From contig CAZVLN010000063.1 of NCBI GenBank assembly GCA_964627995.1, positions 1 through 10,011 of the forward strand: 10,011 nucleotides of DNA, given 5' to 3'. The first letter of the stretch is position 1, and every line of letters starts with the position of its first letter. The DNA is from JAWLFI01 sp964627995 (GTDB lineage: Bacteria; Bacteroidota; Bacteroidia; Chitinophagales; Saprospiraceae). The notes beneath the pieces were generated by a model, which had not been told where the DNA came from, ran no database searches, and saw only the letters and a list, made by a program, of their open reading frames with translations. The translations under genes were made by a program, and so were the position numbers. This document shows positions 1-7,269 of the stretch, piece by piece.

Positions 1-189
1 TAATAAAATGGAAATAGAAGGGTAGATATGTTGGCTTTAAGAAATTCAAAAAAAGATTACTTTTCCACCAACGCTTAAGCCCGCTCATCTCATCTATATA
101 TATGAAAGCGGGTGGGAAACACAGAACGTTTGCCTCCGCAAAAGAATAAAATAGATCGTAAACCGTATATTTAATTAAAATCCAAAGCA
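1..189 (+). promoter_or_regulatory. AT-rich upstream region of the LVIVD/sigma operon with an inverted repeat
   Basis: No gene is visible here. The stretch is AT-rich and leads into an A-rich leader just before the first start codon, as is usual in Bacteroidota. It contains an inverted repeat, CCCGCT (80-85) and AGCGGG (107-112), with a 21-base AT-rich loop that includes an alternating TATATATA run. The flanks TTTTCCACC (61-69) and GGTGGGAAA (111-119) are partly complementary and could extend or compete with the stem. No T-tract follows, so a standard terminator is unlikely; an operator or mRNA structure is possible. A TTTG at 129-132 could be a -33 element, but the sequence about 20 bases further on matches TAnnTTTG poorly, so no promoter can be fixed. 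Confidence 0.25.
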
Positions 190-1476
190 ATGAGAATCCT
201 ACTCTTCTTCTCCGCAATTTTACTATTTGGCGTATCCTGCGTTACAGACAACTGCTCCGAGCAGCGGACCTATGTGCGCTATGATCAGGTATTTGTCACA
301 CCCGATGAATATCGATTGGCCTCCGCTACTTTTGAAGAGCCCCGAGAATTGGAACAGCCCGGCAAAATTTACTTTTATAACAATCTGATTTTAATCAATG
401 AGGTTCGGAAAGGGATTCATTGGATCGATAACTCTAACCCGAATAATCCGGTGAATTTAGGCTTTCTTCCCATCCCGGGGAATCACGACATGGCCATTCA
501 AAATGATATTTTGTACGCAGATGCCTATACGGATCTCGTACTTATCGACATAGCCAGTCCCACGAATCCGCAGCTTATGGACCGACGTGAGGATGTTTTT
601 CAATCGCATTACTTTGCTAGTGAAGAGGGGATTAGTTCTCACTTTGTACCTACCGAGGTTACCGAGACCATCGATTGTGATGATCCGTCCTGGGGGCAGA
701 CCTGGTTTGGTAGAGGAAACGAGATTTTCTTTGACAACAGTTCATTTAGCGGTGTGGCTGAGGGATCGATTGGAAGCGGACCTACCGGAGGACCAAATCT
801 CAATCAAACCGGACAGGGTGGTTCCATGGCTCGATTTACTATTACCCAAAATCATCTTTATGCCGTCGGAAACGCTGAGATTTTTAGCCTTCCCATCGCA
901 TCAGACGGTTCTGTAGAGACGATTACAAAGACAGATCTTCCCTGGGGTATAGAAACGATATTCCCTTACGAAGACCTGTTGTTTTTGGGTGCATCCAACG
1001 GCATGCACATCATGTCATTGGAAGACCCCGGCCAACCCCAGCACCGATCTACTTTTTCTCACGCCAATGCCTGTGACCCCGTGGTTGTCCAGGACGACAT
1101 TGCGTATGTCACTTTGCGCAGCGGTACGCGCTGTGAGGGCTTTAATAATCAACTCGATGTATTAGATGTGTCTGATATTATGAATCCCCAATTACTGCAT
1201 ACCTACCCTATGAGTAACCCGCACGGTCTCGCAGTGCTGGATAACTTGCTATTTATATGCGAGGGCGAACAGGGCCTTAAGGTATTTGATGTGACAGATA
1301 TCAGTCAGATTGATGAGAATAGATACAGTCATATTACGGGTTTTCATGCGTACGATGCCATCGCTCTGCGGGGAATCAGCTTACTTGTTATAGGTGATGA
1401 CGGTTTCCGACAGTACGATTATAGCGATCCGTCTAATCTGGAGCTCATGAGCCACATTCACGTAAATCGACCGTAA
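190..1476 (+). CDS. LVIVD-repeat surface lipoprotein
   Basis: This 428-residue protein is a probable secreted lipoprotein. Residues 1-17 form a short hydrophobic signal ending in a lipobox-like GVSC, with Cys17 as the lipidation site. The rest consists of repeats of the LVIVD type, in which a short beta segment 'hxhhDxxxPxxP' is followed by a Gly/His turn and another strand. Clear copies are around residues 77-125 (WIDNSNPNNP, LIDIASPTNP), 277-290, 322-370 (VLDVSDIMNPQ, VFDVTDIS) and 405-425 (YDYSDPSN). Such repeats are thought to fold as a beta-propeller, and most members have no known activity. A Gly/Ser/Asn-rich insertion lies at about 185-212. The next gene starts on the last base of the stop codon (TAATG), so this is the first gene of an operon with the barrel protein and sigma factor. 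The function is unknown; a surface adhesion or ligand-binding role is inference. The ATG at 190 gives a complete signal peptide, which supports the start. Confidence 0.85.
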   Translation: MRILLFFSAILLFGVSCVTDNCSEQRTYVRYDQVFVTPDEYRLASATFEEPRELEQPGKIYFYNNLILINEVRKGIHWIDNSNPNNPVNLGFLPIPGNHDMAIQNDILYADAYTDLVLIDIASPTNPQLMDRREDVFQSHYFASEEGISSHFVPTEVTETIDCDDPSWGQTWFGRGNEIFFDNSSFSGVAEGSIGSGPTGGPNLNQTGQGGSMARFTITQNHLYAVGNAEIFSLPIASDGSVETITKTDLPWGIETIFPYEDLLFLGASNGMHIMSLEDPGQPQHRSTFSHANACDPVVVQDDIAYVTLRSGTRCEGFNNQLDVLDVSDIMNPQLLHTYPMSNPHGLAVLDNLLFICEGEQGLKVFDVTDISQIDENRYSHITGFHAYDAIALRGISLLVIGDDGFRQYDYSDPSNLELMSHIHVNRP

Positions 1477-2440
1477 TGAAGAAGATTCAAAGAATAATCA
1501 CGGCACTCCTGTGTATGTTGATCTTGAGTCCGGTTTGGGGGCAAGAAGAGCCGACTCCCTCTCAGTTTGAATATGGCACCTATTTTAGGATGAATTCCAA
1601 TATGAGCTTTTACGGCGAATTGATTGATATGCGGGGCGACACCTTGGAGATTGAGTTGGCGAGTGGAAACCGTATTAAACTCCTCAGTCATCAAATCCGG
1701 AAGATGGAAGCTTACGACCCCTCAAGCCGCGAAAGGACGGGCGAGCCCGAAGTAAGGCATCACCTTTTTCGGGACAAGGCTACCCCGCACTTTTTTCACA
1801 TATCCAGTGGCTTGATCTTTGGCGGAAGTTCTGATGTTATATTATCCGGAGCGAATATGTCCACTTCCTATAAAAACCNNNNNNNNNNNNNNNNNNNNNN
1901 NNNNNNNNNNNNNNNNNNNNNNNNNNNNNNNNNNNNNNNNNNNNNNNNNNNNNNNNNNNNNNNNNNNNNNNNNNNNNNGGAAGTTCTGATGTTATATTAT
2001 CCGGAGCGAATATGTCCACTTCCTATAAAAACCAGTGGCGCCCCGGCCATTTTTTAGTGGGACAAGTCGGAGTTGATATTTTTGACGGTCTTTTTCCGGT
2101 CCTCTCTGAGTCTCTGACGGTCGGGTATGAATGGATGAAATTTACAAATCGAGCAAACCCCTTTATTTCTGGTAAGTTGGGGTGGGGAATTGCCCAATAT
2201 CTCGATGAGGACGAGCCGACGCCCTGGTGGACACCACCGGAGCGATCCATAGAAAGTGGATATCGAGCGATGCTGGGCATGGGCGTGGCACTGACCGGAA
2301 AGCGAAATTCTGCCTTTAGTATGAGTGTGGATTTCATCGTGCAGCAACTTACCTATCGCGAAGTATTTCCGGAGGTGCAAACGCGGGTGTTGGACTATAC
2401 CCATCGGCGGATTCAATTTAATTTGGCTTATACCTTTTGA
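1476..2440 (+). CDS. outer-membrane beta-barrel protein, interrupted by an artificial assembly gap
   Basis: The protein has an N-terminal signal peptide (residues 1-22, likely cleaved before Gln23). Next comes a small beta-rich segment at about residues 35-80 with the pattern 'GELIDMRGDTLEIELASG', seen in the periplasmic parts of Bacteroidota envelope proteins. A run of amphipathic strands then ends in the terminal Phe typical of outer-membrane barrels. The coding sequence is split by 100 Ns (1879-1978), but the 55 bases on each side of the gap are identical. Dropping the Ns and one copy joins 1476-1878 to 2034-2440 as exactly 810 bases, an open frame of 269 residues running smoothly through MSTSYKN into QWRPGHF. 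The gene is therefore very probably intact. It starts on the last base of the previous stop codon and its own stop overlaps the TTG start of the sigma factor. Its ligand and role are unknown; co-expression with the sigma pair is inferred from the packing. Confidence 0.8.
1824..1878 (+). repeat. left copy of the 55-base duplicate flanking the gap
   Basis: These 55 bases, starting GGAAGTTCTGATG and ending CCTATAAAAACC, are identical to 1979-2033. They end exactly where the N run begins. This is the pattern of two contigs whose ends overlap by one assembly k-mer and were scaffolded without being merged, so it is not a biological repeat. Confidence 0.95.
1879..1978. other. 100-base assembly gap (N run), probably spurious
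   Basis: Exactly 100 Ns, the usual placeholder for a gap of unknown size. The identical 55-base flanks and the restored reading frame after collapse indicate that no real sequence is missing and that the true distance is negative (an overlap). Confidence 0.95.
1979..2033 (+). repeat. right copy of the 55-base duplicate flanking the gap
   Basis: Identical over 55 bases to 1824-1878 and starting on the first base after the N run. After it, the coding sequence continues in the same frame as the left part of the barrel gene. The ATG at 2012 is the counterpart of an internal Met codon at 1857, so it is not a real gene start. Confidence 0.95.
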
Positions 2441-3012
2441 AATTATTTAAAAAGACATACACCTTAGCCGAATTAATAGAAGGCTGCAAAGACAATGATC
2501 GACGATGTCAGGAAAAACTCTATATGAGGTATTTTGACGATATGTATAGAATGTGTGTTCGGCATATAAAAAATGAGGATGAGACCCTTTCCGTATTGAA
2601 CAGCGGTTTTCTGAAGGTATTTCAGAATATAGATCGTTTCGAGCATAGAGGGAGTTTTGAAGGCTGGGTTCGACGCATTATATATAGAACGATGGTGGAA
2701 CATTTCAGAGGTCAAAAGTCCTACCAAAACTTTATCGTGCTGGATGAGGAAGACGCTCGTGGGACGCTGGGTAAAACATCCTCGTCCGTGCTGGGGGAAC
2801 TGTATTACGAGGATTTATTAGAATTGTTAGCGGATATAACGCCCAAGGCTGCCACCGTATTTCGCCTTCATGCGATTGAGGGCTTTACCCATCCTGAGAT
2901 AGGAACACAGTTAGAGATCAGTGAAAATACCTCAAAATGGTATCTCGCAAAAGCACGGAAAGAACTCCAGGATCTGATTAAAAAAAACAACGAGAATAAA
3001 ACGATAGCCTAA
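2437..3012 (+). CDS. ECF-type RNA polymerase sigma-70 factor
   Basis: This 191-residue protein is a two-domain extracytoplasmic-function sigma factor that would direct RNA polymerase to a specific promoter set. Region 2 covers about residues 8-92, with the typical 'EKLYMRYFDDMYRMC' helix, the 'LNSGFLKVFQNIDRFEHRGSFEGWVRRII' stretch and the 'MVEHFR' end. A variable linker follows (about 93-122), then region 4 at about 125-180 with the helix-turn-helix '-GFTHPEIGTQLEISENTSKWYLAKARKEL-'. The start is TTG at 2437, overlapping the preceding TGA stop in the sequence TTGA. The first downstream ATG (2524) would cut into region 2, so the TTG is preferred. Expression is probably coupled to translation of the barrel gene. 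The downstream gene, 2 bases away, encodes a single-helix membrane protein that is the likely regulator. The regulon is not known; autoregulation is plausible but not shown. Confidence 0.93.
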   Translation: MKLFKKTYTLAELIEGCKDNDRRCQEKLYMRYFDDMYRMCVRHIKNEDETLSVLNSGFLKVFQNIDRFEHRGSFEGWVRRIIYRTMVEHFRGQKSYQNFIVLDEEDARGTLGKTSSSVLGELYYEDLLELLADITPKAATVFRLHAIEGFTHPEIGTQLEISENTSKWYLAKARKELQDLIKKNNENKTIA

Positions 3013-3014
3013 GT

Positions 3015-4307
3015 ATGAATAACGAATTGAGAAAAAAAGGGTGGACAGATATGAGTCAGCAGCTCGATGCGAAAATGCCTCGAAAGCGCAGACGTGTATT
3101 TGCCATTTGGTGGTTATGGGGCCTGGGTTTATTCTTATTACTCGGCATGGGGTGGTGGTTTTTTACCCCGCAGTCATCATCCGATAGTACCGAAGTGGAA
3201 CCCATCGCGCAAACGCATGAGTCTAGCAATGACCCCGTGAACCGATCTCAAAAAGAAGCGTCCCGTCAAAATTCCATTGCTTCGGTCTCTGGAAATGAAT
3301 ATGCAACCAAGGAATCCCAACTGTCTCAGAGCGATCAAAATGAGTTTTTAACACCAAAGCCCCTTAATAATGATGATGGCCCTTTCCCATCCGACCCTGC
3401 TAGCGAAAAAGAAGAGCAAGGAGATGCTTTGCCGCGGGCTTTTGAGTCGGCCTATGAGCATAGTAAAATGAATTCTCAAACAGATCCAGTATCGACGGAA
3501 GAAAAAGAACCTTTCACAAATCGTTGGGATGCGATCCCTTTTACGATTCAGAGAGGCGCAACCCCTTTATTTTCTTTACATAAGCCGATACTTACACCTG
3601 CTCCTTTACAACAATCCACCCTGGAAGTAGAACCCGAAAAGATTTCTCCTGCCCGGGCCCAGCGGTTTTTTCTGGATTTTTCAGCGGGGGCACGAACTGC
3701 ACGTCCTTATTCTTATGTGACTCAGCTCGGTATAGGATCCCGACATCCAATGGGTGATAAATTCTCTTTAGATTTTGTGTTCGGAGGCGGTGTGGAAGGC
3801 TTACATCAGGAATCCGTTACGAGCTTGAAGGAATGGCAAGCATCCTCATCCCGTCAGGATAGCGAATTTGCAATGGATCCTTCGAATTTCAATTCTGAAG
3901 CAGGAAGTTATGGACAGGCCTCTTTGCGATTGCAGCAAAACTACTTTGGATATTTAGGTGCCTCCATGAACTATAGCTTTACCAATCGATGGTCTTTACG
4001 TTTCGGTCTAGATTTTGTGTCTCGAATTTACACGAATTACGAGGGCTTTTATGAAATAGAAGAAGCTGACATCGGTAGCGGAACAGATGAATTTTTATTC
4101 AACTCACGACAAATTAAGGAGCAGTTCCAAATTTTTAATCGCTGGGATATCAGGCCACACCTTGGACTACATTATGCGATTCATCATGACGTACAGATTT
4201 ACCTCAACTACCGTCATGGATTTTCGCCGGTCTTAGCGCACCCCACGGCAAACACACCTTCAGGACAGGCCCGATACATGCAAATGGGTATCCAGTATGC
4301 GTTTTAA
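3015..4307 (+). CDS. anti-sigma-like membrane protein with C-terminal outer-membrane barrel-like domain
   Basis: This 430-residue protein has three parts. Residues 1-27 are short and basic, with a 'GWTDMSQQLDAKMPRKRRR' segment resembling the cytoplasmic tail of Bacteroidota proteins encoded after ECF sigma genes. Residues 28-50 form one very hydrophobic, Trp-rich helix, and the RKRRR just before it places the N-terminus in the cytoplasm. Residues 51-215 are rich in Ser, Glu, Gln, Asn, Asp and Pro and are probably disordered. From about 217 to the end come alternating beta strands (FFLDFSAGARTA, SLDFVFGGGV, FGYLGASMNYSF, LRFGLDFVS, QIYLNYRHGF) ending in GIQYAF, typical of outer-membrane barrels. 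The gene lies 2 bases after the sigma gene. The inference is that the tail binds the sigma factor while the distal domain senses an outer-membrane state. No classical anti-sigma (zinc or FecR) motif is seen, so sigma binding is unproven. Confidence 0.82.
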   Translation: MNNELRKKGWTDMSQQLDAKMPRKRRRVFAIWWLWGLGLFLLLGMGWWFFTPQSSSDSTEVEPIAQTHESSNDPVNRSQKEASRQNSIASVSGNEYATKESQLSQSDQNEFLTPKPLNNDDGPFPSDPASEKEEQGDALPRAFESAYEHSKMNSQTDPVSTEEKEPFTNRWDAIPFTIQRGATPLFSLHKPILTPAPLQQSTLEVEPEKISPARAQRFFLDFSAGARTARPYSYVTQLGIGSRHPMGDKFSLDFVFGGGVEGLHQESVTSLKEWQASSSRQDSEFAMDPSNFNSEAGSYGQASLRLQQNYFGYLGASMNYSFTNRWSLRFGLDFVSRIYTNYEGFYEIEEADIGSGTDEFLFNSRQIKEQFQIFNRWDIRPHLGLHYAIHHDVQIYLNYRHGFSPVLAHPTANTPSGQARYMQMGIQYAF

Positions 4308-4358
4308 AGACCTCTGTTTATTGAGAATATAAGTCGTCCCTAATCGGAAGCACCCCTC

Positions 4359-4390
4359 TTTGTCCGTTAAGGGATTTCGCCGTAGATTTA
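4359..4390 (+). promoter_or_regulatory. possible Bacteroidetes-type promoter before the membrane protein gene
   Basis: TTTG at 4359-4362 is followed, 20 bases later, by TAGATTTA at 4383-4390. This is one mismatch from the Bacteroidetes -7 consensus TAnnTTTG with a suitable -33 TTTG. Transcription would start only a few bases before the ATG at 4400, giving a very short leader, which weakens the call. The 92-base gap after the sigma operon does leave room for a separate promoter. Confidence 0.3.
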
Positions 4391-4399
4391 AGGGTGCAC

Positions 4400-5845
4400 A
4401 TGAAAAAGGAACAGTTTATAAAATTGGGTCTCATACTACTGGTGGTAATCGATTTGGTCTGGGCCTGGTTCCAGTATTCCGGTCGGCCGATCGATGGGGA
4501 TCTTTATGCCATTGTTTTACCTGCTCCCTGGTATGCGCAAGTGCTGAAAGATCCCCTCGGATATCAGGCCCTTTCGGATGGAATGGAATATAGGGGAGCC
4601 GGCCGCTCATCTGCTCATTTTTTTATGTACTATTATTTTAATCACGTACCGCTCCTCTTTCAATATGTAGTTTCTCCTGTAAAAAGTATTTACTACTCCG
4701 CTGCGCTAATTCAAATCACTTCACACTTAGGGGTTCTTTTTCTTTTGGGTGCTTATGTTTGTGGCCACCTAAAAGTGTTGCGCAAGGATTTTCTATGGAC
4801 GATGGTGGCCGCAACTCCTTTTCTTCAATTTTACGGGTTAGAAACGCGCTTTGGTCTGGTTGATAAGTCTATAACTTACACCTGCTTTTATATTTTGCCG
4901 GTACTGCTGTTTTTGATTTTACTTTATCCGCTTTATCAGTATGCGCTCGGGCGGCGGCAAGTAGGGAAGGTCTTTTCTCTGGGAATTTGGTCAGGCCCCT
5001 GGCTGCTTGGCATGGTAATATTGGCTTTTTGGAGTCCCCAGTTGCAAACGCTCATGGTCCTTGTCGCCGGTCTGGGCTGGATTAGCTTATGGGTGAACGG
5101 GAGGCAGCAACACACAGCCCTTAAAAAAATAGTTACTTATCCATTGCGCGGACCCTATACGCAATTGAGCTTGCTATTAGTAGGAACCGGATTGTTGGCT
5201 ATCTACGGCTATATAGTAGGCCTAAATAATTCGGAGAATGTGGATTCACTACCTCTGGCAGAGGCTGTAATTCAGGCCGCGAAGGGCATAAAGTACCACT
5301 TTGTCGAGCCCTGGCCTATCTGGGTCGCGCTTTTCTTTTTTCTCTATCATTTGTATCGACTTAGGGGCAGCGATCTGTCAGAGGCAAAGCGGTGGCGGAG
5401 ATTGGGTGTGATGTTAGCTATTGGTGTGGGGATTTACATGTTCCTTATTCCCTTTGGCGGGTATCGGCCTTATCGTCCGTTCCTGTACCGTTTCGATTTA
5501 CTCATACCCGTCACTTTGAGTTGGGTCTTTGGACTCTTATTAACGGGGCGATTGATCATTCAGGGTGGGCTGCTCGGATCTCATCGGCAGAAGTATTTGG
5601 CTTTAGCTGCGGTATTTGGCGTGGTATTATATGCACACGACCTAAGAATTAAAAAGGCAAATGTTTGCGAGAAGACCCAGTTGTACACCTTGCAAAATGC
5701 CCAACAGGATACAGTGGTACTCTCCGATGAATGTACCGTTTTGGGTTGGGAAATCGATACCGAGACTTATTATACCGAGAAAAAGGTAAAATTGCTTCAA
5801 CGGTGGAAGATACTGGACCGGCAAATTGTGTACTATCAAAAATAA
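4400..5845 (+). CDS. polytopic inner-membrane protein of unknown function
   Basis: This 481-residue protein has about 11-12 predicted membrane helices, roughly at residues 9-24, 82-121 (one or two), 131-145, 160-182, 194-210, 215-232, 254-274, 304-320, 334-351, 365-386 and 397-414. A soluble tail of about 65 residues follows. After the first helix there is a loop with acidic residues (IDGDLYAIVLP) and a substrate-like stretch, and before the penultimate helix a 'GGYRPYRPFLYRFDLLIP' segment. The layout of helix 1, an acidic loop and many helices recalls GT-C glycosyltransferases or other lipid-linked sugar enzymes, but no diagnostic motif is certain, so the function is left open. An in-frame GTG at 4394 is possible; the ATG at 4400 gives the more natural start (MKKEQFIK). 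The M24 gene begins 7 bases after the stop, so the two are probably co-transcribed. Confidence 0.75.
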   Translation: MKKEQFIKLGLILLVVIDLVWAWFQYSGRPIDGDLYAIVLPAPWYAQVLKDPLGYQALSDGMEYRGAGRSSAHFFMYYYFNHVPLLFQYVVSPVKSIYYSAALIQITSHLGVLFLLGAYVCGHLKVLRKDFLWTMVAATPFLQFYGLETRFGLVDKSITYTCFYILPVLLFLILLYPLYQYALGRRQVGKVFSLGIWSGPWLLGMVILAFWSPQLQTLMVLVAGLGWISLWVNGRQQHTALKKIVTYPLRGPYTQLSLLLVGTGLLAIYGYIVGLNNSENVDSLPLAEAVIQAAKGIKYHFVEPWPIWVALFFFLYHLYRLRGSDLSEAKRWRRLGVMLAIGVGIYMFLIPFGGYRPYRPFLYRFDLLIPVTLSWVFGLLLTGRLIIQGGLLGSHRQKYLALAAVFGVVLYAHDLRIKKANVCEKTQLYTLQNAQQDTVVLSDECTVLGWEIDTETYYTEKKVKLLQRWKILDRQIVYYQK

Positions 5846-5852
5846 AAATGCT

Positions 5853-7052
5853 ATGCAGCAAGTAAAAATAAGTAAAGCGGAATACAAGCAGCGTATTGAG
5901 CGCAGTCAGCAACAACTCAAGAAGGAGGGCTTGGACAGCCTAATTATTTCAGAAGAGGAGGATATGTATTATCTGACGGGCTTGACTTATAAGAGTTTAG
6001 AACGCCTGTTTCTTCTCGTTATTCAAGCAGATAAGGTCACCTTCATTGTTCCAGAAATGGAATGGGCTCACCTGAAGTCTGTGGATCATGTTACAGAAAT
6101 CAAACGATACTGGGAGTACCCTGCTCAGCAGCCCGAACGATGGGAAGATGTGTTATGGGGAACGGTAAAGGACGGTCGTAGCGTGGGCCTATCCGGAAAA
6201 ACGCCATTTGAGATCTCATCTTTTTTGCAGTCCATGGATATTGAGGTGCACCAGACTTCGATCATTGAGCAGCAGCGGTGGGTCAAGAGTAAAGCAGAAC
6301 TGGAGTGTATTCGGCAGTCGGCAAAATACTGTGATTTTGCCATTGAAAAACTGAATCGCATGGCGTATTACGGGATGACTGAACTGGAAGTGTTTTCTAT
6401 CGGACGGTCCATGCAACAAAAGATAATTAAGGAAACTGATTTTGACTATTTGGCCACACAAATTCTAGTAGCCGCCTGGCCCAGTAGAATTTCTCATCAG
6501 CCCCATGGAAATCCCAAAGTATCCGATGTGTTTACGGAGGGGTCTCACATTAGCCTGGCCTTTCTGAAAGTGAACGGATATGCTGCCGAATTGGAGCGAA
6601 CCTTTTTTACCCACAGGCCCACATCTGAACAAAAGGAAGCTTTTGAAATCATGATGGAAGCTCGCAGAAGAGCCTATGCGGCTTTGCGCCCCGGTGTGAA
6701 TACAGCTCAAATAGATGCTGTTGTCAAAAACTTTCTCTCTCAGGAGGGTCTTGAAAGCAAACGCATGCACCGAACGGGGCATGGCATTGGACTCGGCAAT
6801 CACGAGGGGCCTTACCTTGCCCTGGGCGATGAGGCGGTACTTCAAGAAAACATGGTAGTCAGTATAGAGCCGGGTATCTATATAGAAGGTGTGGGTGGTT
6901 TCCGCCACTCAGATACGGTTTTGATTACTAAAGATGGGTATGAAGTATTAACGGATGCGCCCGATCAACTAGCAGATTGCAGCTTTACCCGATCGCGGCC
7001 TTTCCAAAAGCTAAAAGGGGCAATCATTAAACGGATGTATGGGATATCTTGA
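5853..7052 (+). CDS. M24-family creatinase/Xaa-Pro peptidase-fold protein with atypical active site
   Basis: This 399-residue protein has the two-domain layout of the family. The creatinase/prolidase N-terminal domain spans about residues 5-140 (SLIISEEEDMYYLTGL, YWEYP) and the pita-bread catalytic domain about 148-375. Conserved landmarks are the first histidine in PHGNP (H218), HRTGHGIGLGNHEGP (H310) and SIEPGIYIEG (E339). The positions that carry the other metal ligands in aminopeptidase P are changed. By alignment, the first Asp is Leu235 (ISLAFLKVNGY), the second Asp is Glu246 (AELERTFF), and the last Glu is Ser353 (RHSD). The stretch 'ISL...GY...LERTFF' resembles Pseudomonas creatinase, which works without metal. 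It is therefore probably a cytosolic hydrolase acting on a small C-N substrate or an altered peptidase, not a standard proline aminopeptidase. The ATG at 5853 is chosen over a TTG at 5826, which would overlap the previous gene. Confidence 0.87.
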   Translation: MQQVKISKAEYKQRIERSQQQLKKEGLDSLIISEEEDMYYLTGLTYKSLERLFLLVIQADKVTFIVPEMEWAHLKSVDHVTEIKRYWEYPAQQPERWEDVLWGTVKDGRSVGLSGKTPFEISSFLQSMDIEVHQTSIIEQQRWVKSKAELECIRQSAKYCDFAIEKLNRMAYYGMTELEVFSIGRSMQQKIIKETDFDYLATQILVAAWPSRISHQPHGNPKVSDVFTEGSHISLAFLKVNGYAAELERTFFTHRPTSEQKEAFEIMMEARRRAYAALRPGVNTAQIDAVVKNFLSQEGLESKRMHRTGHGIGLGNHEGPYLALGDEAVLQENMVVSIEPGIYIEGVGGFRHSDTVLITKDGYEVLTDAPDQLADCSFTRSRPFQKLKGAIIKRMYGIS

Positions 7053-7190
7053 GTAAATGTGCCCTAAATTCCAATTTTTAAGCACGCTATCAACGAAATA
7101 CGGTTATGCGCTTTGCGTTAGTGATGGGAAGGTGGCCCCGAGCTGCGCCGGACCTTTATTAGGGACGGCGTGCCAAGCGAAGGGGCGATA

Positions 7191-7216
7191 CCGCCCGCCC
7201 TGCTGCTGGCGGGCGG
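7191..7216. other. perfect 9-bp GC hairpin
   Basis: The arms CCGCCCGCC and GGCGGGCGG are fully complementary and all G/C, around the loop CTGCTGCT. It is the strongest structure in the intergenic element and may block transcription read-through between the convergent genes, although it lacks the U-run of an intrinsic terminator. Confidence 0.6.
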
Positions 7217-7254
7217 GAGCCGAGTGCATACGGAGCACCTGACCGTAACGCAGG

Positions 7255-7269
7255 CTGCTCGAAGAGCAG
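7255..7269. other. 6-bp hairpin with GAA loop
   Basis: CTGCTC and GAGCAG pair perfectly around GAA. The hairpin lies about 33 bases beyond the stop codon of the minus-strand ligase gene. Read on the minus strand, a T-rich run (CTCTTTTTTATATG) comes before the stem rather than after it, so it does not fit a canonical terminator. Confidence 0.45.

Noticed and set aside
587..916. 109-codon + strand open frame within the LVIVD lipoprotein gene
   Set aside because: Out-of-frame shadow of a gene with a clear signal peptide and repeats.
1824..2033. Biological direct repeat or target-site duplication around an unsequenced insertion
   Set aside because: A 55-base duplication is far longer than usual target duplications, abuts the Ns exactly, and its collapse restores the frame; an unmerged contig overlap explains all of this.
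2012..2440. Separate 142-residue gene starting at an ATG after the N run
   Set aside because: The ATG is the right-hand copy of an internal Met codon at 1857 in the duplicated 55 bases; the fragment is the C-terminal half of the barrel gene.
6465..6908. 147-codon minus-strand open frame opposite the M24 gene
   Set aside because: Lies opposite the conserved catalytic domain; its translation has no recognisable motif.
7057..7242. 61-codon open frame on the + strand after the M24 gene
   Set aside because: It lies mostly within the GC-rich hairpin element, has a composition unlike the neighbouring genes and shows no recognisable domain; it is best explained as chance reading through the repeat.
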